The notes beneath the pieces were generated by a model, which saw only the letters and a list, made by a program, of their open reading frames with translations, did not search any database and was not told where the DNA came from. A stretch of 28,881 nucleotides of DNA from Bacteroidales bacterium UBA6340 (GTDB lineage: Bacteria > Bacteroidota > Bacteroidia > Bacteroidales > Paludibacteraceae), in assembly GCA_002440265.1 (NCBI GenBank), contig DJSG01000025.1:1-28881 (forward strand), given 5' to 3'. Below, one piece after another: positions 15,522-23,659 of the stretch. The position numbers and the translations under genes are program-made. How positions within the stretch are numbered: the first letter of the stretch is position 1; every line of letters starts with the position of its first letter.

Positions 15522-16601
15522 TTACTCTACTGTCCAGTTGATTTTCAATGTGATAACAGGGTTCTCGGGGTCGTTGGTAATCAGCGTAACGGCACGCGAG
15601 TACTGCGCTGCGTCTTTGGCAGGCTTGATTTCCACTTTGAGGTCAGTATGGTGTCCGCCCTTGATAGCCGACTTGGGCTGTGCTATGCTGATTAGCGGGT
15701 CGTTGAGTACGATACGGCGCACCGTCAGCGGGTTGATACCGGCGTTCTTGAGGGCTACCTTGAAGTTGGCTTTCTTGCCTGCTTTCACGGTGCCGAGGGT
15801 GATGTTGCGCTCAATCTCCACGATAGGAGCCTGCTGGCGTTGCTCAACGGTCAGCCCCGAGAAGTCCTCTACGATGTTGCCTGTGATGTGTACGGCGTAC
15901 TCGTCGGTCAGGTTGCGTTTGCCGTTGACCATCATATAGATACGTGCATCCACGGGACCATACAGCGGGCTATCCTCGGTGTCAAGAGCCACTTGCAGTT
16001 TGCCTGTCTGCTTGGGCTGCACTTCTGCCAATGTTACGACAGGCTTGAGGTAACTGTCCTGGTCGCGCATCAGGTACTCCACCTTGACGGGCTGCTCGGT
16101 CTGATTGGCATATTCAATCTCCAGCATCTTCTTTGCGCCCATCTTCATGGTGCCGAAACTGAGGCTGTTCTTCTTCATACTCAACTCGCCCATCTTGACG
16201 GGGTACTGGTCCACAGGCTTTGCCGGCTTGGGGATTACCTCACCTTTGATATACAGGCGCTTGGTAGCCTCGGTGGCATTGCTGGTGATGGTGATGGTCT
16301 TCTGGAAGCGACCGGGACGGCCATTCGGGTTGTATGTTACTGTTATTTGCCCTGTCTGCCCGGGTTCTACGGGTTCGCGGGTCCACTTGGGTGTGGTGCA
16401 ACCGCAACTGGCACGCACGTTGCTCAACACAAGCGGCGTCATACCTTCGTTCTTGAACTCGAAGACGGTCGTTACGCGGCCATCTGCCTCGTTAATCTTG
16501 CCAAAATCATGCTCGGTCTTGGTGAATGTCATCACGGGTTGTTGACCCATCGCAGCCACTGCTATCAGCAGGAAGGCTGCAAAACTCATAACTTTTTTCA
16601 T
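15522..16601 (-). CDS. DUF1573 domain exported protein
   Basis: A 359-aa exported protein. The signal peptide is MKKVMSFAAFLLIAVAAMGQ. After it comes a DUF1573 immunoglobulin-like domain (about residues 22-115) with the family features FTKTEHDFGKI, FEFKNEG and the ASCGCTTP cysteine motif. Two more beta-sandwich units of similar type follow (about 130-240 and 245-359), less well conserved and without the cysteine motif. The family is widespread in Bacteroidetes, and its function is unknown; it may bind at the cell surface or periplasm. It lies 12 bases after rel and three bases before meaB, so it belongs to the rel transcription unit. Confidence 0.88.
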   Translation of the reverse strand: MKKVMSFAAFLLIAVAAMGQQPVMTFTKTEHDFGKINEADGRVTTVFEFKNEGMTPLVLSNVRASCGCTTPKWTREPVEPGQTGQITVTYNPNGRPGRFQKTITITSNATEATKRLYIKGEVIPKPAKPVDQYPVKMGELSMKKNSLSFGTMKMGAKKMLEIEYANQTEQPVKVEYLMRDQDSYLKPVVTLAEVQPKQTGKLQVALDTEDSPLYGPVDARIYMMVNGKRNLTDEYAVHITGNIVEDFSGLTVEQRQQAPIVEIERNITLGTVKAGKKANFKVALKNAGINPLTVRRIVLNDPLISIAQPKSAIKGGHHTDLKVEIKPAKDAAQYSRAVTLITNDPENPVITLKINWTVE

Positions 16602-16613
16602 GTTGTATTGTAA

Positions 16614-18410
16614 TTATGATTTGTTATTTTCTTTCTGTTCGTCGCCGATGCTCAGCACGTTCACTACGCTCACGCTTTCTATCTCGCGCAGGTCTTTGCA
16701 CATCTTGCTCAGCGTCTTCTGCTCGAATATCCATATCTCCACCTCGCAGTCGAACTGCCCGTCGTCGGAGGTCACGTGCAAGTCGTGTATATTGGTGTGG
16801 TACTCCTCGCAGATGACGGTCAGCATACGCATCAGCACGCCAAACGTGTCCGCACCTTTTATCTGTACGCTTGCCAACTTTGCCACCGTGTTCTTGCCCG
16901 GTCGAATCAGGCTCCACAGCCCTTCGCCCTTGCGGAAATGCCGCTTGATGCAGTCGCGCGCCTTGGCTGTCACCACTATCTCCAGCCACTCCTGCTCGGG
17001 CTTCTGCTTCTCGGAGGTCAGCACCTCCACCTGGTCGCCGCTCTGCAGGATATAACTGATAGGACGTGCCGTGTGGTTCACATTCGCGCCTATGCAGTGG
17101 TCGCCCAACTCTGTGTGCAACTGATAGGCGAAATCCAGCACCGTAGCCCCTTGCGCCAACGTGCGTATCTCCCCTTTGGGTGTGAACACAAACACCTCGT
17201 GCGCGTACAGATTCAGTTTGAACGTGTCCAAGAATGCCATCGCATCGGGGTCGGGATTGCTCAGCACGTCTTTTATCTCTTTCAGCCACTTGTCCAACTC
17301 ACTCTCGGTCTCGTCGCCGGTCTTGTAACGCCAATGCGCCGCCAATCCGTGCTCTGCCAACTCGTCCATACGCTCGCTGCGTATCTGAACCTCCACCCAT
17401 TGCCCGTGTTGCCCCATCACGGTCACGTGAAGTGCCTCATAACCATTGGCTTTCGGGGTCGAAATCCAGTCCCTGATGCGCTCAGGGTGAGGGCGGTATA
17501 TCTCCGTGATTGCCGAGTAAATCATCCAGCACTGGTCTTTCTCCGAGAACGAAGTGTTCGGCTTGAACACGATACGCGCCGCCAGCAAGTCGTACACCTG
17601 CTCAAACGGCACGCCTTTCGACACCATCTTCTTGTATATCGAATACACCGATTTGATGCGCGCGAACATACGGAACTCGTATCCCATCTGCGTCAGTTTG
17701 TCGCGAATGGGCTTTGCAAACTCCTCGAAACTGTCCAATTGCGTGTCTTTGTTGGCTTGCAGTTTGGCTTCTATGTCGGCGTAAAGGTCGGGGTGCTCGT
17801 ACTTGAAACTCAGGTCTTCCAACTCCGTCTTGATGGGAAACAAGCCCAACCGGTGCGCCATCGGCGCGTAGATATATTGTGTCTCGGCGGCTATTTTCTG
17901 CTGTTTTTCAACGGGTTGCGCTGACAGCGTACGCATATTGTGCAATCGGTCTGCCAGTTTTATCAGCATCACCCGCACATCGTCCGACATAGTCAGCAGC
18001 AGTTTCCTTACGTTCTCCGCCTGCTTCTTGGCTTGGTCCCCGAACACGCCGCCCGAAATCTTCGTCAGACCCTCCACGATATTCGCTATCTTCGGACCGA
18101 ACTGATGCTCAATGTCTTCCACCGTATAGTCGGTGTCCTCCACCACGTCGTGCAGCAACGCCGCACAGATACTCGTACTCCCCAAGCCGATGTCCTTCAC
18201 CACGATGCGCGCCACGGCCAGCGGGTGCATGATATATGGCTCGCCCGACAGCCTTCTAACGCCGTTATGTGCCTGTTTGGCAAAGTGATACGCCCGCGTA
18301 ATCAACTCCACTTTCTGCCGGTGGGTCGTGTGCGCATAGTCGTTCAATAGGGCTTGAAACTCCTGCTCTATCCGTTGCTCTTCTTCGGGTGTGAAATCAC
18401 TGACTTCCAT
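16614..18410 (-). CDS. rel: RelA/SpoT family (p)ppGpp synthetase/hydrolase, short form
   Basis: A 598-aa long-type RSH enzyme that makes and breaks (p)ppGpp. The HD hydrolase domain is intact (H62 in MHPLAVA, HDVVEDT 87-93, D154 in KLADRLHNMRT). The synthetase domain is intact (RIKSVYSIYKKM 251-262; EVQIRSERMDELAEHGLAAHW about 340-360). A TGS domain follows (about 401-465) and an ACT domain ends the protein (about 516-588). Only about 40 residues link TGS to ACT; the helical and zinc-finger/CC region normally there is missing, so the protein is about 130 residues shorter than usual. I start at ATG 18408-18410 because the promoter lies at 18465-18496; an in-frame ATG at 18530 is upstream of that promoter. 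Twelve bases separate it from DUF1573. Confidence 0.93.
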   Translation of the reverse strand: MEVSDFTPEEEQRIEQEFQALLNDYAHTTHRQKVELITRAYHFAKQAHNGVRRLSGEPYIMHPLAVARIVVKDIGLGSTSICAALLHDVVEDTDYTVEDIEHQFGPKIANIVEGLTKISGGVFGDQAKKQAENVRKLLLTMSDDVRVMLIKLADRLHNMRTLSAQPVEKQQKIAAETQYIYAPMAHRLGLFPIKTELEDLSFKYEHPDLYADIEAKLQANKDTQLDSFEEFAKPIRDKLTQMGYEFRMFARIKSVYSIYKKMVSKGVPFEQVYDLLAARIVFKPNTSFSEKDQCWMIYSAITEIYRPHPERIRDWISTPKANGYEALHVTVMGQHGQWVEVQIRSERMDELAEHGLAAHWRYKTGDETESELDKWLKEIKDVLSNPDPDAMAFLDTFKLNLYAHEVFVFTPKGEIRTLAQGATVLDFAYQLHTELGDHCIGANVNHTARPISYILQSGDQVEVLTSEKQKPEQEWLEIVVTAKARDCIKRHFRKGEGLWSLIRPGKNTVAKLASVQIKGADTFGVLMRMLTVICEEYHTNIHDLHVTSDDGQFDCEVEIWIFEQKTLSKMCKDLREIESVSVVNVLSIGDEQKENNKS

Positions 18411-18464
18411 ATATCTCTGTTTCCTGATGGGGTGCCTGTCCTCTGGCATCGCACATTTGGGCGA

Positions 18465-18496
18465 CAAAGTTACTGCTTTTTTCTGATATATCCAAC
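18465..18496 (-). promoter_or_regulatory. rel promoter
   Basis: On the minus strand: GTTG (18496-18493), exactly 20 bases, then TAACTTTG (18472-18465). The -33 element differs from TTTG by one base. The predicted start is near 18458, giving rel a leader of about 48 bases and ruling out the upstream ATG at 18530. Confidence 0.7.
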
Positions 18497-18548
18497 AGGC
18501 AACATACATTTGCCAAGGCAGCCGCATCAAATGATGTCTTATTCAGGA

Positions 18549-18632
18549 GACGCGGGCACCTCGTCCGCGGTCGGCTTGGCACAAACCGTATGGCGATACT
18601 GTGTACTGGGAGACGACGCGTCTCGCGTCGTC
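18549..18632. repeat. GC-rich cluster of palindromes upstream of rel
   Basis: Three inverted repeats in a row: CGCGG (18551-18555) with CCGCG (18565-18569); GTAT (18588-18591) with ATAC (18596-18599); and a perfect 9-bp pair GACGACGCG (18612-18620) with CGCGTCGTC (18624-18632) around a 3-base loop. No T-run follows on either strand, so it does not look like a simple terminator. It could be a REP-like or MITE-like repeat or a relic. Confidence 0.5.
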
Positions 18633-18688
18633 ATCAATCATCAAGATGAAACAGACTGTTTTGTTAATTATTACAAACACTCATAATT

Positions 18689-18732
18689 ACCGAGAGAATG
18701 TCGAGAGAACTCCGAGCGAACACCGAGCAAAC
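18689..18732. repeat. 11-bp tandem array (CGAG type) upstream of rel
   Basis: Four consecutive 11-bp units: ACCGAGAGAAT, GTCGAGAGAAC, TCCGAGCGAAC, ACCGAGCAAAC. The CGAG core is kept in every unit. It shares the consensus NYCGAGNGAAY with the arrays at 12860-12892 and 26135-26222. Confidence 0.75.
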
Positions 18733-18804
18733 GACACACGTATAAAGAGTTATTTGTTAAATTAGTATAATGCTCATCAGATGCAATCCGTACTTTGCAC
18801 TTTT

Positions 18805-19713
18805 CTATCGGTTCACTGCTTTCACGCGGTATCCGGCTTTCCGCAGGCATGCAATCAGTCCCTCATCGCCACCCAAGTATATCGCATTCAGAGTGATAAA
18901 GGCATTCCCGTCGCGCAGATACGGCTGCAGTCGCTTCGTCCATTGCGCATTGCGCCGGGCGTACACTTTGTAGTCGGAATACGATATGGTACTCTGATTG
19001 TCAGGACTTTTTATCAAGTACGCCATATCCGCCAAACGCCCGTATTTGTACATCGCTGTTAATTCCCGTTCTATTCGTGTCTCTCGCTCCGGATATTCCA
19101 CAATCTGCCGCAACTCTTTGCATTGCCACTCAAAAGGTTCCCTGTCGAATAGCATGTACATCGTCTCTCCCACATCATCCAATCCATGCACTGTTTTGCC
19201 GCTTTCCGGTGCGATACGTTCAAAAAATGTCTCCATCGAACGCTCTTCATTGTAGCCGAGCCACCGTTTCAGCAATTCATTGCGGTACATCTCCGTGAGA
19301 TAGGACGGTTTCATTCTGCCCAATTTGTCAAGTCCCATTCCCAATGTAATCAGCAGGGCATCATTGATATCCTTGTATTCTTGCTCGCTGTAGAAGTTCT
19401 TTAGTCGCACGGAATCCGGCAGCACGGCCGCCTGACGCAACGCGGCTATCGCCTCATAGTCCTGAATGGCAAACTCCGTTATCACCTTGTTGCACCTCCC
19501 GTAGCACTTGAACACCGATGGTATCGTGTCCAAAAACGCAATATCCGCCAACTTGTTCGTCGCCAATATGTACGATTTCCCTTGTGCAGAGTTCCCCGAC
19601 ACTTCATACAGCACCTGCGCCTGCCCGCTCACACTTCCAGCCACTAATGCGACTAGCACGAAAATGCCATACACACTATGGCTAAATCGACTATGTATCA
19701 ACTGCTTCTTCAT
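18805..19713 (-). CDS. TraB/GumN-like exported protein, active-site motifs lost
   Basis: A 302-aa exported protein of the TraB/GumN (Tiki-like) fold. A signal peptide covers about residues 1-33 (hydrophobic core YGIFVLVALVAGSV, cleavage near GQA). The family's overall pattern is clear: an N-terminal strand with YILATNKLADIAFLDTIP, a conserved glutamate in KVITEF, the central helices, and a C-terminal NAQW...FITLNAIYLGGDEGL...LRKAGYRV. The two GxxH metal or catalytic motifs of the family are changed: GTHH to ATNK (51-54) and GAxH to NAIY (276-279). It is therefore probably not an active peptidase. It lies 57 bases downstream of DUF2851 without a promoter that I can see and 394 bases before rel. 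Confidence 0.82.
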   Translation of the reverse strand: MKKQLIHSRFSHSVYGIFVLVALVAGSVSGQAQVLYEVSGNSAQGKSYILATNKLADIAFLDTIPSVFKCYGRCNKVITEFAIQDYEAIAALRQAAVLPDSVRLKNFYSEQEYKDINDALLITLGMGLDKLGRMKPSYLTEMYRNELLKRWLGYNEERSMETFFERIAPESGKTVHGLDDVGETMYMLFDREPFEWQCKELRQIVEYPERETRIERELTAMYKYGRLADMAYLIKSPDNQSTISYSDYKVYARRNAQWTKRLQPYLRDGNAFITLNAIYLGGDEGLIACLRKAGYRVKAVNR

Positions 19714-19770
19714 TGCCTGTTACTCCGTTTTTTTTACACTCTGCAAAAACCGTGCCTACCTGTGAGTCAC

Positions 19771-21060
19771 CTATGGCTGTATAGCGAGGTGCGGGTGCTC
19801 GAAGACAAGGTGCCCCACTTCGCAATGGATACAACGATGGTGCTGGCAGTAGTTCTGAAAGAGATGTATAAGTGCTTGTGTGTCAGCCGCGTTTGTGATG
19901 CGTTGTCCGAGCAGTTTCCATTGGCGGATGATGGTGTTGTCCTCGGGGGCGATATGCTCTAACAACGCGAGTGCCTGTGCCGCTCTATGCGTGTCTTCGC
20001 GTGCAAGGGCATAAGCATACTTGTAAGGTATAACCGTGTTAATAAGCAGAATATCAATGGATTTGCTGCCGATTGGTGCAATAGGTATGAGGCGTGCAGC
20101 GGTCTCTGCGGGTGGTGTACGGAGTTCAAGCATGGCGTGCAGGCGTGTGATGTCGGTCTCGTCCATAAGGTTGGCAAAGAGAAATTCGGATTGACACAGG
20201 AGTTGCGCGAATTGACGAATGCGCACCTCAGGAAAGTTCTGCGGACGCAATCGGGCACGTTTCCAAAGGTGTGCGTCCATAGGTGTGAGGGAGAACTTCT
20301 TGCTAAGGAACTGATATTCATACAACAATGCTTGTTTCTCCGCATCCGTAGCGGTGTCAGTGGTGAGCAGCCCCGATTGTCCGAGAAGAATGGCTGTAAC
20401 TTGGAAGAGACTGTTTCGGTGCTTCTGCAGGCAGGAGAGTGGCGTTTGCAGGGCAAGGGTCTCGAAGGGTATGCCATTGGTGTGAAAGCCGAAGTTGTGC
20501 GCCAAGGTGATATAGAAAGCATGTGTCCAACTCTGCTGCGTGATGGTCAGCAATTGGTTGACAGACTGCCGTTTACATTCCAGACGTTTGATGAGCAATG
20601 CCTTGCGCCACCCCTCGGAGATGAGTGTGGGGTCACTGAGCAGTTGCCGGCTGCATTCGATGGTGCCAAAGGCAGAATCAATCTGCGTGGCGGGCTGTAA
20701 TATCTGCGAAAGATAGTCGATATTCTGCGGATAGCGCAGTTCGCATTGCGTAACAGCATCGCCATGACTGTTATAAACTTTCTTGTCCGCCTCGCAGACC
20801 ACGTGAAGAATGATGTTGTCGTATGCCTTGTCCGTTTGGTGGCGGTGCTTGTACCAGTCGGAGGAATGTACATGCAGTTCGATATTGCCGAACCAACCCT
20901 GCCCGCCGATACGCAGGTGCACATTGGTGAAGTCTGGTCCCGCATCGCGGTTGTGCTGCCCCACAGACAGGATTTCCACCTCACGCCCGTCGGTGGTGTA
21001 CTGGGCAAAGCCCGCCCACAGACGGTGTTGCCAAATATAGTGGAGCAGTATCTCGGGCAT
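19771..21060 (-). CDS. DUF2851 family protein
   Basis: A 429-aa soluble protein of the DUF2851 family, common in Bacteroidetes and of unknown function. The conserved N-terminal part has LLHYIWQHRLW, then NRDAGPDFTNVHLRIGG, GNIELHVHSSDWYKHRHQTDKAYDNIILHVV. The clustered Asp, Glu and His residues in that segment suggest a metal-dependent nuclease-like site, but this is inference. The rest is mostly helical. The start is ATG at 21058-21060, four bases after the DUF389 stop; a longer reading frame back to 21225 would overlap the whole C-terminus of DUF389 and lacks family similarity. It is the last or next-to-last gene of the dap transcription unit. Confidence 0.85.
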   Translation of the reverse strand: MPEILLHYIWQHRLWAGFAQYTTDGREVEILSVGQHNRDAGPDFTNVHLRIGGQGWFGNIELHVHSSDWYKHRHQTDKAYDNIILHVVCEADKKVYNSHGDAVTQCELRYPQNIDYLSQILQPATQIDSAFGTIECSRQLLSDPTLISEGWRKALLIKRLECKRQSVNQLLTITQQSWTHAFYITLAHNFGFHTNGIPFETLALQTPLSCLQKHRNSLFQVTAILLGQSGLLTTDTATDAEKQALLYEYQFLSKKFSLTPMDAHLWKRARLRPQNFPEVRIRQFAQLLCQSEFLFANLMDETDITRLHAMLELRTPPAETAARLIPIAPIGSKSIDILLINTVIPYKYAYALAREDTHRAAQALALLEHIAPEDNTIIRQWKLLGQRITNAADTQALIHLFQNYCQHHRCIHCEVGHLVFEHPHLAIQP

Positions 21061-21064
21061 GGTG

Positions 21065-22390
21065 TTATTGGTTGACGAGTATGATATTCTCCGTATTGAG
21101 CCGCACCTGCAACCATTGGGTGAGGCGAGTGGTCTCGTCCTTGGCAAGTGGTTTCGTGGTCGTGAGCAGCACCACCACCTCTTCCTGTTCCGTAGTGTTG
21201 TCAGTAATACGTGCGCCTTTTGCAATTGTTACAGACTGAACATCAGGCAATTGTGAGCGTATCTCGGCAGAGAGTTGCTGTGTAGGCAGTTGCTGTTGCT
21301 CGTAAATTGTGAGACGTTGGGAGAGGGTGCGAATAGAGTCGTCGCGCTGTTTGATACTCTGTTCGTTGGTAGCAATAAGGTTCTTGACAATCTCCGTTTC
21401 GTTGAGGTCGTTGAAACGGATAGTGGCATCCTCATGGAAGATGATTTGTGAGCGCAACAGCCCGACGCTCTCCGCCTCGCGATACATCATCTCGCGCGTC
21501 TCGTCGGTAAGGCTCTCGCCTGCCAATCGGAGGTCGACAGTGTAAGGAGCCTTGTTTGTATTTACCTGATAGTCATAGATGTAAGTCTTGCCAATGGATT
21601 GGTTTTTCTTGACAAAGCGTGTGGCATTCTTACTGAAGTTGTTTTCGCGTATCACATTGTAGGCAGTGAATACACTCGGCACAATCAGTATCAGCACCAA
21701 TACACCGGTCATAATGACGCGCTGCCCATGCCTGCCGTTGGTGTCCTGCACTTTCGGATAGTGGAGGTATTGGGCGGTGATGTAGGCTGCCAGCGCGATA
21801 AAGACGCTGTTGATGAAGAACAGATAGAGGGCACCTATGGCATTCTGCCAGTTGAGGTTGGCAAGCCCGTACCCCACCGTACAGAGCGGGGGCATGAGGG
21901 CTGTGGCAATGGCTACGCCCGACAGCACGGTGCCTTTCTCCTTGCGCGAAATCTCCAGCACACCCGCCAGACCGCCAAACAGGGCAATCATCACATCATA
22001 GATGGTGGGCTTGGTGCGTGCCAGCAGTTCGGTGGGGTTGTCTATCTCCAATGGTGTAAGCACAAAATAGAGCGTGGACGCTAACAGACTGATAGCCACC
22101 ATAATGCCTAAGTTCTTCAATGACGATAACACCAACTGACGGTCGTTGGTTCCCAAGCCGAGCCCAAAGCCTATAATCGGACTCATGAGCGGCGAGATAA
22201 GCATCGCGCCAATGATAACCGGTATGGAGTTCACGTTGAGTCCGATACTGGCAATGATGATGGCAATAAAAAGGATATACACTGTTGGTCCGCGGAACGG
22301 CACATTGTTGCGCACGTTCTGATAGGCGGCATTGACATCGATGTAGTCGGTCATGCTCAATATAGAGCGGAGAAAACTTTTTATGTTCAT
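21065..22390 (-). CDS. DUF389 (TIGR00341) membrane protein
   Basis: A 441-aa inner-membrane protein. Residues about 35-245 hold six or so membrane spans with the family signature IGLNVNSIPVIIGAMLISPLMSPIIGFGLGLG. The remainder (about 250-441) is soluble and partly coiled coil (EQSIKQRDDSIRTLSQRLTIYEQQQL about 340-365), with no membrane spans. The family is widespread and its function is unknown; it has been treated as a putative transporter or channel. It follows dapL by 25 bases and precedes DUF2851 by four, with no promoter of its own that I can recognise. Confidence 0.88.
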   Translation of the reverse strand: MNIKSFLRSILSMTDYIDVNAAYQNVRNNVPFRGPTVYILFIAIIIASIGLNVNSIPVIIGAMLISPLMSPIIGFGLGLGTNDRQLVLSSLKNLGIMVAISLLASTLYFVLTPLEIDNPTELLARTKPTIYDVMIALFGGLAGVLEISRKEKGTVLSGVAIATALMPPLCTVGYGLANLNWQNAIGALYLFFINSVFIALAAYITAQYLHYPKVQDTNGRHGQRVIMTGVLVLILIVPSVFTAYNVIRENNFSKNATRFVKKNQSIGKTYIYDYQVNTNKAPYTVDLRLAGESLTDETREMMYREAESVGLLRSQIIFHEDATIRFNDLNETEIVKNLIATNEQSIKQRDDSIRTLSQRLTIYEQQQLPTQQLSAEIRSQLPDVQSVTIAKGARITDNTTEQEEVVVLLTTTKPLAKDETTRLTQWLQVRLNTENIILVNQ

Positions 22391-22415
22391 AGCAGTGGCT
22401 TAATGTATGGATATT

Positions 22416-23642
22416 CTATAATTTCAGTGTGCTGATGCGTTGCATCGCCTCAGCGATATTGTCGGGATTGCCGAAGCCCGAGAACCGGATAAAGCCCTTG
22501 CCAAAATGCCCGAAACCTTCGCCAGGAGTGCATACCACTTGGCATCGGTCTAGGAGCATATCGAAGAACTCCCACGAGCCCATACCATGCGGGGCACGCA
22601 CCCATACATAAGGGCTGTCCTGTCCGCCGTACGCTTCCATGCCGATGGCTTGCAGACCACTCTTAATCGCCTGCGCATTAGCACGATACACGTCTATCTG
22701 CGCCCGCGTCTGACGGTAGCCCTCATCGGTGAGTACTGCCTCGGCGGCACGCTCGGAGATATAACTGGTGCCATTGTACTTGGTGCATACGCGGCGATAC
22801 CATAGAGCATTCAGACTGACAGGTTCACCCTGTTCGTTGGGGCTAATAAGTGCCTTAGGCACAATGGTATAGCCGCACCTCACGCCTGTGAAGCCTGCTG
22901 TCTTGCTGAAACTGCGAATCTCTATTGCCACTTCCCGCGCACCCGCGATCTCATAAATAGAGTGTGGCACATCGGGCGTCTGGATAAACGCCTCATAAGC
23001 CCCGTCGAAGATAATCAGGCTGTGGTGCTCTCGTGCGTAGTTCACCCAGCGTGTCAGTTGCTCTCGGTTGAGGGCAGTACCCGTTGGGTTGTTGGGCGAA
23101 CAGAGGTAGATGATATCTGCCTGTTGCTCAGGTAGTTCAGGGCAAAAGTCATTGTCGGGCGTACAGGGCAGCATAATAAGGTCGCTCCAATGGTCGCCCA
23201 ACCAGTCGCCTGCGCGTCCGTCCATCACATTCGTATCCACGTACGCGGGATAGACGGGGTCGGGTATCGCTACGCGGTTGTACTGAGAGAGGATGTCCCC
23301 GATATTGCCAAGGTCGCTGCCTGCACCGTCCGAGATGAATACTTCGTCTGCCTCTATGGGTATTCCGTGTCGCTTGTAGTCAAAGTCGGCAATCCGTTGG
23401 CGCAACCATTCGGGACCCTCCTCCAGTCCGTAGCCGTGGAATGTGCGGGTGTCCGCCTGGTCGTTCACTGCCTTGTGGAGAGCGTCAATCACCACGGGCG
23501 CAAGCGGACCCTGCACATCGCCGATTCCGAGACGGAGAACATGCTTTTCGGGGTGTTTTTGCTCATAAGCGCGAGTGCGGTTCACCACTTCCGTAAAGAG
23601 ATAGGTTGTACGCAGTTTGCAGAAATTAGTATTGATATTCAT
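22416..23642 (-). CDS. dapL: LL-diaminopimelate aminotransferase
   Basis: A 408-aa class I/II PLP-dependent aminotransferase that converts tetrahydrodipicolinate directly to LL-diaminopimelate using glutamate, skipping the acylated DapD/DapC/DapE steps. The opening LRLGIGDVQGPLAPVVIDAL and GAGSDLGNIG are family-specific. NPTG is at 185-188, and the PLP lysine is K247 in SFSKTAGFTGVRCGY. It lies 17 bases after dapF, so consecutive steps of meso-diaminopimelate and lysine synthesis are co-transcribed. The start is ATG at 23640-23642, fitting the family N-terminus. Confidence 0.96.
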   Translation of the reverse strand: MNINTNFCKLRTTYLFTEVVNRTRAYEQKHPEKHVLRLGIGDVQGPLAPVVIDALHKAVNDQADTRTFHGYGLEEGPEWLRQRIADFDYKRHGIPIEADEVFISDGAGSDLGNIGDILSQYNRVAIPDPVYPAYVDTNVMDGRAGDWLGDHWSDLIMLPCTPDNDFCPELPEQQADIIYLCSPNNPTGTALNREQLTRWVNYAREHHSLIIFDGAYEAFIQTPDVPHSIYEIAGAREVAIEIRSFSKTAGFTGVRCGYTIVPKALISPNEQGEPVSLNALWYRRVCTKYNGTSYISERAAEAVLTDEGYRQTRAQIDVYRANAQAIKSGLQAIGMEAYGGQDSPYVWVRAPHGMGSWEFFDMLLDRCQVVCTPGEGFGHFGKGFIRFSGFGNPDNIAEAMQRISTLKL

Positions 23643-23659
23643 CGATTTACATGATTATG

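Larger units (their letters stand above)
18411..18804. other. Intergenic region between the TraB-like gene and rel
   Basis: This 394-base stretch holds the rel promoter (18465-18496), a GC-rich cluster of palindromes (18549-18632), an 11-bp-period array (18689-18732) and AT-rich sequence to the TraB-like stop. Reading frames pass through part of it on both strands, but none has a recognisable product or fits the promoter position. Confidence 0.6.

Noticed and set aside
18411..18530. A 40-residue N-terminal extension of Rel from an ATG at 18530
   Set aside because: The rel promoter at 18465-18496 lies inside it, and the extension has no similarity to the family; the ATG at 18410 gives the normal N-terminus.
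18354..18686. A 110-codon plus-strand frame across the rel start and the spacer
   Set aside because: It overlaps the start of rel and the palindrome cluster and has no recognisable product.
21061..21225. A 55-residue N-terminal extension of the DUF2851 protein
   Set aside because: It would overlap the C-terminal coding part of DUF389 almost completely and is not like the family; the ATG at 21060 is four bases after the DUF389 stop.
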